From Hyphomicrobiales bacterium (lineage in GTDB: Bacteria > Pseudomonadota > Alphaproteobacteria > Rhizobiales > JAJFHC01), in assembly GCA_021775835.1 (NCBI GenBank), contig JAJFHC010000251.1, positions 1 through 14,128 on the forward strand: DNA of 14,128 nucleotides, read 5' to 3'. The translations under genes were made by a program, and so were the position numbers. Every line of letters begins with the position of its first letter. Position 1 is the first letter of the stretch. Below are positions 1-6,612 of the stretch, one piece after another. Under the pieces are notes generated by a model that worked only from the letters and a program-made list of their open reading frames with translations, was not told where the DNA came from and made no database searches.

Positions 1-1
1 C

Positions 2-1264
2 GGAACCTGCGTCAATGTTGGCTGTATCCCGACCAAAGCGCTGGTCGCCAGCGCACGGGCCGCCCATATGGCGCGGCGCGGTGGCGATTTCGGCGTCGCC
101 ATCGACGGGCCGGTCACGGTCGACATGAAGAAGGTCAAGGCGCGCAAGGACGCGATCGTCAAGCAGTCCAACGAGGGGGTCACCAACTGGCTCAAGAATA
201 TGGAAAACCTGACTGTTTTTGAAGGGCATGGCCGTATGGAGGGCCCCAATCTTGTCCGGGTCAACGGCGATCTGCTGGAAGCCGAGAAGATTGTTCTCAA
301 CGTCGGAGGGCGGCCTAGCGTGCCTGACATGCCAGGGATTGGAGATGTCGATTTCCTGACCAGTTCCGGCATGATGGAGCTCGACTTTCTGCCAGAACAT
401 CTGATCATTATCGGCGGTAGTTACATCGGGCTTGAGTTTGCACAAATGTACAGGCGCTTCGGGAGCCGGGTCACGGTCGTCCAGAAGGGGGCAAAATTGA
501 TCGGCCGCGAGGACGCCGAAGTGTCCGACGCGGTACGCGAGATCCTTGAGAACGAAGGCATTGACGTCCGGCTCGATGCCAACTGCATCGGGTTGGGCCG
601 GCGTAACGGCCAGGTGACGGTGACGGCGAGTTGCGAACCGGGCAACGAAGAAATCGTCGGCAGCCATGTGCTGCTTGCCGTCGGGCGCAGCCCCAACACC
701 CACGACCTGGGCCTGGATGCGGCCGGTGTCGAAACCAACGCGCGCGGCTACATCGTCGTTGACGATGCCCTCAGCACCAATGTGCCGGGGATCTGGGCCA
801 TTGGCGATGCCAACGGCAAAGGCGCCTTCACCCACACCTCATACAATGACTATGAGATTCTCGCCGCCAATCTGTTCGACAATGACCCAAGGCGAGTGTC
901 CGACCGCATCACCACCTATGGGCTGTTCATCGATCCGCCATTGGGGCGGGTCGGATTGACGGAATCCCAGGTCCGCGCATCTGGCCGCAAGGCGCTGATC
1001 GGCACGATGCCGATGGCGCGTGTTGGCCGGGCCCGTGAGCGCAGTGAAACCCAGGGGTTGATGAAAATACTGATCGACGAGGAAACCAAGAAGATACTCG
1101 GCGCGGCAATTCTGGGAATCGGTGGCGATGAAGTAATCCACTCCCTGACCGACATAATGTACGCTGGCGCCCCCTACACCGTGATTCAGCGTGCAATGCA
1201 CATTCATCCGACCGTCACCGAGTTGATCCCGACGATGCTGGGAGATCTGAGGCCGTTGGAATAG
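2..1264 (+). CDS. FAD-dependent pyridine nucleotide-disulfide oxidoreductase, mercuric-reductase/dihydrolipoamide-dehydrogenase-like (5' partial)
   Basis: The reading frame is open from base 2, so the true start and the N-terminal FAD-binding GxGxxG lie outside the window. The first visible residues are GTCVNVGCIPTKA, the CxxxxC redox-active disulfide motif of class I flavoprotein disulfide reductases. A central NAD(P)-binding Rossmann motif, IIIGGSYIGLEFA, lies at about 407-445. A second FAD-contact motif, GIWAIGDANG, lies near 790. The C-terminal dimerisation domain ends in HIHPTVTELIP, the His...Glu catalytic pair of this family. There is no MerA heavy-metal domain or C-terminal Cys pair, so mercury reduction is unlikely. 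It most resembles the proteins called 'FAD-containing oxidoreductase' or RclA-like, whose substrate is usually unknown. It is cytosolic. A short hairpin follows the stop codon, and the next gene is on the opposite strand. Confidence 0.9.
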   Translation, partial: GTCVNVGCIPTKALVASARAAHMARRGGDFGVAIDGPVTVDMKKVKARKDAIVKQSNEGVTNWLKNMENLTVFEGHGRMEGPNLVRVNGDLLEAEKIVLNVGGRPSVPDMPGIGDVDFLTSSGMMELDFLPEHLIIIGGSYIGLEFAQMYRRFGSRVTVVQKGAKLIGREDAEVSDAVREILENEGIDVRLDANCIGLGRRNGQVTVTASCEPGNEEIVGSHVLLAVGRSPNTHDLGLDAAGVETNARGYIVVDDALSTNVPGIWAIGDANGKGAFTHTSYNDYEILAANLFDNDPRRVSDRITTYGLFIDPPLGRVGLTESQVRASGRKALIGTMPMARVGRARERSETQGLMKILIDEETKKILGAAILGIGGDEVIHSLTDIMYAGAPYTVIQRAMHIHPTVTELIPTMLGDLRPLE

Positions 1265-1277
1265 TCCCCGTTGGGGA
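1265..1277 (+). terminator. short GC hairpin after the flavoprotein gene
   Basis: TCCCC-GTT-GGGGA forms a 5-bp stem with a 3-base loop directly after the stop codon. There is no T-tract, so termination is only a possibility. Confidence 0.25.
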
Positions 1278-1587
1278 TTGCTGGATTGAACAAGCGATTT
1301 GCGTTCGCATCATGCCGTAGAGAGCGCTTACGGTTTGTCTGTTACGGGCAGGCCGGCAACCCCTTTGCAACAATTCACAACAGCAATGTCTAAGAACGGT
1401 AACTGAATGGATGATGCCTTGTGTTGGCGGTCAGAGCGTCTGCTCTTGGCCTCCTTTTCACCGTTGAATTGGCGGCCCGAATACGGAGGTTTTTTGCCCA
1501 CTGCAGACATCCACACTCCAATGTGAAACGGCAGTTGAGCGGACATTGCTGCCGTCGATACCTACGTAGCGACGGCTTGCAAGGCGG
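1278..1587. other. non-coding gap with overlapping inverted repeats
   Basis: I see no convincing gene here. Open frames exist on both strands, but their translations are biased and unrecognisable and they lack ribosome sites. The right half holds two overlapping inverted repeats. ACGGCAG (1528-1534) pairs with CTGCCGT (1549-1555), and GCCGTCG (1551-1557) pairs with CGACGGC (1570-1576). They share bases 1551-1555, so only one can form at a time. The second loop contains the 8-bp palindrome CTACGTAG at 1562-1569. Confidence 0.4.
1551..1576 (-). terminator. hairpin just past the LysR stop codon
   Basis: The perfect 7-bp stem GCCGTCG/CGACGGC has a 12-base loop and starts 11 bases past the minus-strand LysR stop. 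There is no T-run. It could end LysR transcription, perhaps with Rho, or protect the mRNA end. Confidence 0.35.
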
Positions 1588-2475
1588 TTATTCGGCGGCA
1601 TGCAACGACAACGGTTCTTGGAACTCTTGGGCAATCTCGTTGACCAGAGCCTTGACCGATGCTGATCGGCTCTTGGGATTGGTGCGGGCAATGAAAGTGA
1701 TGTCGGGTGGCGGCGGGAACAGGTTCTCTATCACTTCAATGTCCGGCGTCACATGCATTCCATTCAGCAAGGCAATGCCAAGCCCTGAGCGAACACCAGA
1801 CTGAATCCCTGCCGCACTGGGACACTCAAGGACTTTCTCAAAGGAATGCCCGTGCTGCAACCCTTCGGAAAAACCCCACTTCCGATAGAAGCAGTTGTTG
1901 TCGAACGACAGAAACGGAATGGGTCTGGAGGGGTCCAGTTCCAAGTCACGTGATTTGACCCAATGAAGGCTGTCGTCAAAGAGAATCAGATCATTCTCGC
2001 AGACATCTTCCTGGAAGACCTGCATCATTGCCAAATCAAGGTCTCCAGCTTTCAGCCATGCCTGAACATTCAAACTTTGGCTGGTGCGGGTCCGAACGCT
2101 GACCGATGGATATAGCCGGGTGAATCGCCCCAGGATGTTGGATATGTCGCTGGTCGTCGCATCCTCCGTCATGCCGAGACGAATGGTTCCATCCAACGAT
2201 TTCTTTCCCAAATCTGCCAGGGCTTCGTCATGCAAATTGATGATGCGCAAGGCGTAGTCGTGGAGGCGTCTGCCGCTGTCTGTAAAAAGCGGTCCTCCGG
2301 CCTGTCGCACCAGAAGGTTGCAATCCAATGCGCTCTCCAGTCGCTTGATTTTGTGGCTGACGGCAGATTGCGACAGCCCCAATTGTCTTGCCGCACTGGT
2401 GACGCCGCCATGGGCGCCGATCGCGCGCAATGCGCGTAATGCATCAATCTCGAGTTTGTTGGCCACGTTTTGCAT
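1588..2475 (-). CDS. LysR-family transcriptional regulator
   Basis: This 295-residue protein has the normal LysR length. An N-terminal winged helix-turn-helix (about residues 10-68, with TSAARQLGLSQSAVSHKIKRL as the recognition region) is followed by a substrate-binding-like effector domain (about 93-290). The inducer cannot be read from sequence. It is divergent from a small membrane protein and a haloacid-dehalogenase-type gene, the usual arrangement for a LysR protein and its target, and a T-N11-A dyad lies in the shared intergenic region. The start is uncertain. The GAGGG sequence abuts the ATG at 2475 and is too close to serve it, but it is about 9 bases from an in-frame GTG at 2466, which may be the real start and would shorten the protein by three residues. 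Confidence 0.92.
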   Translation of the reverse strand: MQNVANKLEIDALRALRAIGAHGGVTSAARQLGLSQSAVSHKIKRLESALDCNLLVRQAGGPLFTDSGRRLHDYALRIINLHDEALADLGKKSLDGTIRLGMTEDATTSDISNILGRFTRLYPSVSVRTRTSQSLNVQAWLKAGDLDLAMMQVFQEDVCENDLILFDDSLHWVKSRDLELDPSRPIPFLSFDNNCFYRKWGFSEGLQHGHSFEKVLECPSAAGIQSGVRSGLGIALLNGMHVTPDIEVIENLFPPPPDITFIARTNPKSRSASVKALVNEIAQEFQEPLSLHAAE

Positions 2476-2501
2476 CCCTCATGACTAAAACAGATCGAAA
2501 A

Positions 2502-2516
2502 ATGACAATCATTCAT
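2502..2516. promoter_or_regulatory. candidate LysR-type T-N11-A operator
   Basis: ATGACAATCATTCAT has dyad arms ATGA and TCAT and fits the LTTR consensus T-N11-A (T2503, A2515). ATGACA is also inverted as TGTCAT at 2520-2525. The site lies between the divergent LysR and membrane-protein genes and touches the predicted -35. The link to this LysR is inferred from position. Confidence 0.45.
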
Positions 2517-2546
2517 TTGTGTCATATTGTAGCTTCGGTTTATATA
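2517..2546 (+). promoter_or_regulatory. candidate sigma70 promoter for the membrane protein and HAD genes
   Basis: TTGTGT (2517-2522) and TATATA (2541-2546) are separated by 18 bases. The predicted transcription start near 2553 fits the GGGA ribosome site at 2571 and the TTG start at 2583, and argues against the ATG at 2502 as the start of the downstream gene. Confidence 0.45.
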
Positions 2547-2582
2547 CTTGGAAAGTCAGAAGTTCAAATTGGGAACAACGCT

Positions 2583-2849
2583 TTGAAAAAGCCTGAACAG
2601 AGAGATGCCATTGCGGGCGACCGTCGAAAGCTCACATCGGTCTTTGAGATCATCGGTTCGCTGTTGGCGATGGTCTACGCAATGTCTATCGCGTTGAACA
2701 TTGGGGCAGAGATGCTCGGGTTCTCGCTGCTTCTGGTGTCGTCGGGGTTGTTCGCGGCATGGGCCATCCTTGACCGACGGTGGACGTTCCTCTTGCTTCA
2801 GGCATTTTATGTAACGTCCGCCATCATTGGCTTGATCCGCTGGGCCTAA
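2583..2849 (+). CDS. small three-helix inner-membrane protein
   Basis: The 88-residue protein begins at TTG 2583, preceded by GGGA with 8 bases spacing. In-frame codons farther upstream would put the start ahead of, or inside, the predicted promoter. After a short charged N-terminus there are three hydrophobic segments at about residues 19-38, 43-62 and 66-86, with the positive DRR at 64-66 between the last two. The last helix, with FYVTSAIIGLIRW, recalls small three-helix families such as CBU_0592-like or PnuC-related proteins; this is a topology impression, not an assignment. It starts divergently from LysR and lies 43 bases upstream of the HAD gene, so co-transcription is likely. Function is unknown. 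Confidence 0.65.
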   Translation: MKKPEQRDAIAGDRRKLTSVFEIIGSLLAMVYAMSIALNIGAEMLGFSLLLVSSGLFAAWAILDRRWTFLLLQAFYVTSAIIGLIRWA

Positions 2850-2892
2850 GCGAAATATTGCCTCTATTTTGCATCCTCAGGAAGGGAAAACG

Positions 2893-3618
2893 ATGAAATT
2901 GAGTGACTTCAAGGTTCTGGCGTTCGATGTCTACGGGACGTTGATCGACTGGGAAAGTGGTATGATTACGGCTCTAAAACCTCTAACAGACAAAGTCAGC
3001 CGCAGTCTGTCGCGCGACAACATTCTCGAAGCACATGCCTATCATGAGTCCACGACGCAACGTTGGACGCCAAACAAGAAATATTATGACTTGCTTGCGG
3101 TTGTGTACCGCAGGTTGGCTGAGGAGTGGGGTATCGAAGTGACATGGGAAGAATGCCAGGCCTATGGTTTGTCAGTACGCCAATGGCCAGCCTTTGACGA
3201 CAGCCGCGACGCGCTTGGCTATCTCAAGGAGCACTACAAACTGGTCGTTCTGACGAACACCGACAACATGAGCTTTTCAGGTTCGAACGCGCGCCTCGGC
3301 GTACACTTTGATGGTGTCTACACCGCAGAAGATGTTGGCAGCTACAAACCAGCTGATCGCAATTTTGAATACATGCTCGAAAACCTTGCACGGCAAGGGA
3401 TCGACAAGAGTGACATCCTTCATACCGCCGAAAGCATGTTCCACGATCATGCCCCAGCCAACAAACACGGGTTGTCAAACTGCTGGATTTATCGGCGCCA
3501 CGAAAAAGAAGGATTCGGTGCGACAATGAACCCGGGAGATATGCCCAACTACGACTACTGCTTCAACAGTATGGCCGAGCTTGCCGGGGCTCACAAAGCT
3601 GAATTGGTGGGCAAATAA
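2893..3618 (+). CDS. HAD-superfamily hydrolase, L-2-haloacid dehalogenase (type II) subfamily
   Basis: The 241-residue protein starts at ATG 2893 with AGGAAGGG about 7 bases upstream. HAD motif I is FDVYGTLIDW (residues 11-20), with Asp12 as nucleophile and the Tyr+2 typical of haloacid dehalogenase type II proteins. Motif II is LTNTDN (120-125), motif III contains Lys152 in YKPADRNFEYM, and motif IV is SMFHDHAPA (181-189) with Asp185. Family members hydrolyse L-2-haloacids by way of an aspartyl ester, but many annotated members are phosphatases or have unknown substrates. The motif IV segment SMFHD differs from the classical SSNxxD of proven dehalogenases, so dehalogenation is not assured. 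It is cytosolic and probably forms an operon with the preceding membrane protein under the divergent LysR. Confidence 0.88.
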   Translation: MKLSDFKVLAFDVYGTLIDWESGMITALKPLTDKVSRSLSRDNILEAHAYHESTTQRWTPNKKYYDLLAVVYRRLAEEWGIEVTWEECQAYGLSVRQWPAFDDSRDALGYLKEHYKLVVLTNTDNMSFSGSNARLGVHFDGVYTAEDVGSYKPADRNFEYMLENLARQGIDKSDILHTAESMFHDHAPANKHGLSNCWIYRRHEKEGFGATMNPGDMPNYDYCFNSMAELAGAHKAELVGK

Positions 3619-3884
3619 CGGGCGCTCAAATACTTGGAAGCAGCCGTCCGCCGCGATGTCACGATTCTGTAACTATGAGCTCGTAGCAGGCTTTCGCTGC
3701 ACAAGGCATGAATTCCTGCGAATGGCACATTTTCTCCGTCGTCATTCAGTCAAAAAATGGCGGCAGCACCCCTGATAACGGAATTTAACGCCATTGTCCG
3801 TTACGATAAACTGCCGACTGTTTTCCTGCAGAAACGTGGTGGCAATCAATTCCTTCACCATGTCGGACGGTGTATGTTTAGGAA
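3619..3884. other. gap with no firm gene; possible small minus-strand ORF and inverted repeat
   Basis: No recognisable gene is visible. Contents are a possible 39-codon minus-strand ORF at 3742-3861 and a perfect 7-bp inverted repeat, TAACGGA (3776-3782) with TCCGTTA (3797-3803). No promoter stands out. Confidence 0.4.
3742..3861 (-). CDS. possible 39-residue small protein
   Basis: From the minus-strand ATG at 3861 the frame reads MVKELIATTFLQE, then RQFIVTDNGVKFRY, and ends with a Cys pair. This composition is balanced, unlike the Arg/Ser-rich translation upstream in the same frame, which looks like a shadow of the plus-strand gene at 3885. No good ribosome site is visible, and the start lies only 23 bases from that divergent gene. 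It could also be the remnant of a larger gene. Confidence 0.2.
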   Translation of the reverse strand: MVKELIATTFLQENSRQFIVTDNGVKFRYQGCCRHFLTE

Positions 3885-4169
3885 ATGCAGAAACCCAAAC
3901 AGCTCCCCCTAGTTCTATTTGGTTGTACTTTGAGCACCCTCGCGATCGTATTTGGAAGTTACATTGTCCAACAGAAAGTTGTTCTGCCGCTCCAGACAGG
4001 ACAGACCTTTGAACGATATGGCCTCGTCGAGCGAGCGAGTGAACCTTGGACGTTTTGGTTCTCGATCCTCCTCTTCGGATCAATAGGAATCGGGATTGTA
4101 ATTGCCGGCCTGGCCTATCCGGTTTCGATGCTGCTCTCCCGACTCCGGAAAAACAGCCACGATACCTGA
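3885..4169 (+). CDS. hypothetical two-helix membrane protein
   Basis: The 94-residue protein has two strongly hydrophobic stretches, at about residues 9-28 and 56-84, separated by a polar loop of about 27 residues. It has a basic C-terminal tail (SRLRKNSHDT), as expected for a small inner-membrane protein with both ends cytoplasmic. I recognise no family. The only purine-rich element near the start is TAGGAA immediately before the ATG, which is too close, so the start or the expression is uncertain. It stands alone between long non-coding stretches. Confidence 0.5.
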   Translation: MQKPKQLPLVLFGCTLSTLAIVFGSYIVQQKVVLPLQTGQTFERYGLVERASEPWTFWFSILLFGSIGIGIVIAGLAYPVSMLLSRLRKNSHDT

Positions 4170-4382
4170 AACGTTCTGGCTGTATTCCGATGCGGTGACT
4201 ATTCTCCAAGCAGGATAGGGAGCCCGATTTCACAGTCTGCGATCGGCGTTCGCGGCGCCGACAGACATCCCGGAAATCCAGGCCAACTGTCTGAGACGAC
4301 AAAACTGCACCCAATAGCTGCCGTCGTGCTTACTCTCCAAATCTGGGCTCGGAACGGCCCTTGGCCGTTGCAAAACCATCGA
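4170..4382. other. non-coding leader region upstream of the iorA promoter
   Basis: No supported gene is visible. Short open frames on both strands lack family resemblance and ribosome sites. The one clear structure is a 7-bp hairpin near its right end, listed separately. Confidence 0.4.
4353..4369. terminator. perfect hairpin just upstream of the iorA promoter
   Basis: AACGGCC-CTT-GGCCGTT is a 7-bp perfect stem with a 3-base loop, followed by GCAAAACC rather than a T-run. It lies 13 bases upstream of the TTGACA element. It may insulate the ior operon or be a protein-binding dyad. Confidence 0.35.
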
Positions 4383-4414
4383 TTGACAGAGAAGACGACT
4401 TCCCTGCCTAATAT
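4383..4414 (+). promoter_or_regulatory. candidate promoter of the iorAB-marR-GNAT operon
   Basis: A consensus -35 TTGACA (4383-4388) and a near-consensus -10 TAATAT (4409-4414) are separated by 20 bases, longer than the usual 17. The next region upstream without genes is long, so this is the obvious operon promoter. The long spacer suggests weak basal activity or a need for DNA distortion. The -10 overlaps the first bases of the palindrome at 4413-4428. Confidence 0.5.
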
Positions 4415-4428
4415 ATGCGTACGCATAT
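4413..4428. promoter_or_regulatory. perfect 16-bp palindromic operator, candidate MarR site
   Basis: ATATGCGTACGCATAT is an exact palindrome of the size and A/T-flanked type bound by MarR-family dimers. It covers the end of the -10 and the presumed transcription start, and lies 28 bases before the iorA ATG. A marR gene is third in the operon, which supports autorepression. Binding is inferred. Confidence 0.6.
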
Positions 4429-4455
4429 TTTTTGCATCTACAGGGAGTGCCCGGA

Positions 4456-6612
4456 ATGGCGGAGCGGTCTTTTGCCAAGGAAGTTCAGCAACTCAGGATT
4501 GGCGAGGGTGAGGAGTTTCGCGGCGAAGGCATTTTGGCTGTCACCAAGGCCCTGCTTCAGTGCGGCGTGGGTTATGTGGGCGGCTATCAGGGCGCACCGA
4601 TTTCTCACCTGATGGACGTTCTGTCCGATGCCCAGGAGATTCTCGGCGAACTGGGCGTGCGTTTCGAGGCCAACGCCTCTGAAGCTGCGGCTGCAGCCAT
4701 GTTGGCGGCATCGGTTCACTATCCTATTCGTGGTGCGGTCACGTTCAAGTCACCCGTGGGTATCAATGTGGCGTCGGATGCGCTGGCAAACCTGGCCTCG
4801 GGCGGTGTTACCGGCGGAGCGCTGGTCATCATCGGTGAAGATTATGGCGAAGGCTCCTCGATCATGCAGGAGCGCAGTCACGCCTTTGCCATGAAGTCCC
4901 AGATCTGGCTGCTTGACCCGCGCCCTAACCTGCCGTCGATCGTGAAAGCAGTGGAGGACGGTTTTGCCCTTTCGGAGGCCTCCAACACCCCGGTCATGCT
5001 GGAATTGCGGATCAGGGCCTGTCACGTGCATGGGGCGTTCACAGCCAAGGCAAATGTCCGCCCGCCGCTGAGTGTCGAGGAGGCCCTGTCCAACCCGCAA
5101 AGGCGCACGGACAGGATCGTGCTACCGCCGGCGTCCTACATGCACGAACAGGAGAAGGTCAAGAAACGCTGGCCCGCTGCGATCGACTTCATCGAAGCCA
5201 ACCACTTGAATGAAATCTTCGGACCAGACGACGGTGCGGTCGGAATCGTTCTGCAGGGTGGCATGTACAATGGCGTGATCCGCGCCCTGCAGCGCCTGGG
5301 GCTGGCAGATCTCTATGGGGAAACCGAAGTTCCACTCTATGTGCTGAATGTCACCTATCCTCTCGTCGACCGCGAGTTTCTAAAATTCTGCAACGACAAG
5401 GATGCCATTCTGGTGGTTGAGGAAGGTCAACCGGAATTCATCGAGCAGGCGCTCTGCTCGATGCTCTACAAGGCTGGCGGCAAGACCAAGATACTAGGCA
5501 AGGGCCCACTGCCAGCGGCCGGCGAATATACCGGTCAACACGTCCTTGACGGTATCGCGGACTTCCTGCGCGGCCATGCACCAGGGCTCCTGCCCGACGC
5601 ACAGCGGGCGCCCAACCGGGCGACGGCAGAATCGGACCTGCCTGATCTGTCTGACACGGTGCCGGTACGCATGCCCGGTTTCTGCACCGGTTGCCCGGAA
5701 CGGCCGATCTTTGCTGCCTTGAAGCTCGTCGACCAGGAAATCGGACCCCATCAGATCGCGGGCGACATCGGGTGTCATCTCTTCGGCAGCCTGCCGCCGT
5801 TCGAAATCGGCGGGTCGACCATGGGGTTCGGGCTGGGTCCCGCTTCAAATGCCGCATTTGACGGCGGCGGCGAACGACGCCCGATCTCGATCTTGGGAGA
5901 TGGTGGTTTCTGGCACAACGGCTTGACGTCCAGTGTCGGAAACGCGGTCTACAACAAGTCCGACGGCGTCATTGTAATCGTCGACAACTTCTATGCGGCC
6001 GCAACCGGCGGCCAGGACCTGCCGTCGTCGCGGGCTCAAAACGCGTCCAAGTCGACCAACCATCCGATCAGCGCGGCGGTCAAGGGAATCGGCGTTGATT
6101 GGGTGCGTGAGGTCGATCGGACCTACGACGTGGGCAAGATGCGCGACACGCTGAAGGAGGCCCTGACGACGACACACAAGGGCCCCAAGGTGATTGTCGC
6201 CTCGTCCGAATGCATGCTCAATCGCCAGCGGCGGGAAAAGCCGCTTATCAAGAAAGCCATCGGGGACGGCATGCGGACCGTGAAGCCGCGTTTCGGTGTC
6301 GACGAGGATGTCTGCACCGGTGACCATGCCTGCATGCGACTTTCCGGATGCCCTTCCCTTTCGCTCAAGAAACTGGACGATCCACTGCGTGACGATCCGG
6401 TGGCCCATATCGACCAGACCTGCGTGGGTTGTGGCAATTGCGGCGAGGTCGCAGATGCAGCGGTCCTCTGCCCGTCTTTCTATCGCGGCGACGTGGTGCA
6501 CAATCCCGGCTGGTTCGATTGGCTGTGCGCCCGGTTTCGCGGCTTTGTCATCGCTCGGTTGCAACGCCGCCGCCGATCGCGCCGGCTTGGTTTCGACGGA
6601 GGTGCGGCATGA
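4456..6612 (+). CDS. iorA: indolepyruvate:ferredoxin oxidoreductase alpha subunit (IorA)
   Basis: The 718-residue protein starts at ATG 4456, with AGGGAG 8 bases upstream. With the beta subunit it should decarboxylate indolepyruvate or other aryl pyruvates to aryl-acetyl-CoA, passing electrons to ferredoxin. Domains in order: a pyruvate-oxidoreductase-type N-terminal region (GYVGGYQGAP, about residues 34-43, and EANASEAAAAAM); a linking region; CTGCP at 410-414; the TPP-binding domain with GDGGFWHNG at 481-489 and the Asp-Asn at 510-511; and a C-terminal iron-sulfur region. In that region Cys620, 626 and 632 (Cx5Cx5C followed by Pro) precede Cys656, 659, 662 and 672 (CxxCxxCx9CP), so the first cluster site is not the normal CxxCxxC. 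The tail is Arg-rich (RLQRRRRSRR). The last bases overlap iorB by 4 bp. Confidence 0.93.
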   Translation: MAERSFAKEVQQLRIGEGEEFRGEGILAVTKALLQCGVGYVGGYQGAPISHLMDVLSDAQEILGELGVRFEANASEAAAAAMLAASVHYPIRGAVTFKSPVGINVASDALANLASGGVTGGALVIIGEDYGEGSSIMQERSHAFAMKSQIWLLDPRPNLPSIVKAVEDGFALSEASNTPVMLELRIRACHVHGAFTAKANVRPPLSVEEALSNPQRRTDRIVLPPASYMHEQEKVKKRWPAAIDFIEANHLNEIFGPDDGAVGIVLQGGMYNGVIRALQRLGLADLYGETEVPLYVLNVTYPLVDREFLKFCNDKDAILVVEEGQPEFIEQALCSMLYKAGGKTKILGKGPLPAAGEYTGQHVLDGIADFLRGHAPGLLPDAQRAPNRATAESDLPDLSDTVPVRMPGFCTGCPERPIFAALKLVDQEIGPHQIAGDIGCHLFGSLPPFEIGGSTMGFGLGPASNAAFDGGGERRPISILGDGGFWHNGLTSSVGNAVYNKSDGVIVIVDNFYAAATGGQDLPSSRAQNASKSTNHPISAAVKGIGVDWVREVDRTYDVGKMRDTLKEALTTTHKGPKVIVASSECMLNRQRREKPLIKKAIGDGMRTVKPRFGVDEDVCTGDHACMRLSGCPSLSLKKLDDPLRDDPVAHIDQTCVGCGNCGEVADAAVLCPSFYRGDVVHNPGWFDWLCARFRGFVIARLQRRRRSRRLGFDGGAA

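Noticed and set aside
2..1264. True mercuric reductase
   Set aside because: The C-terminal Cys pair needed for Hg(II) is absent (it ends GDLRPLE) and no mer genes are near.
1421..1804. Plus-strand frame running from the gap into the LysR gene
   Set aside because: It overlaps the clear minus-strand LysR protein, shows no recognisable domain and lacks a ribosome site.
2430..2582. Upstream extension of the small membrane protein to earlier starts, including ATG 2502
   Set aside because: It would overlap the LysR start or the predicted promoter, has no ribosome site and adds residues unlike a membrane-protein N-terminus. TTG 2583 has GGGA at good spacing.
3742..4314. 190-codon minus-strand frame as a whole
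   Set aside because: Most of it is Arg/Ser-rich and opposes the plus-strand membrane protein. Only the last 39 codons look protein-like and are kept as a weak candidate.
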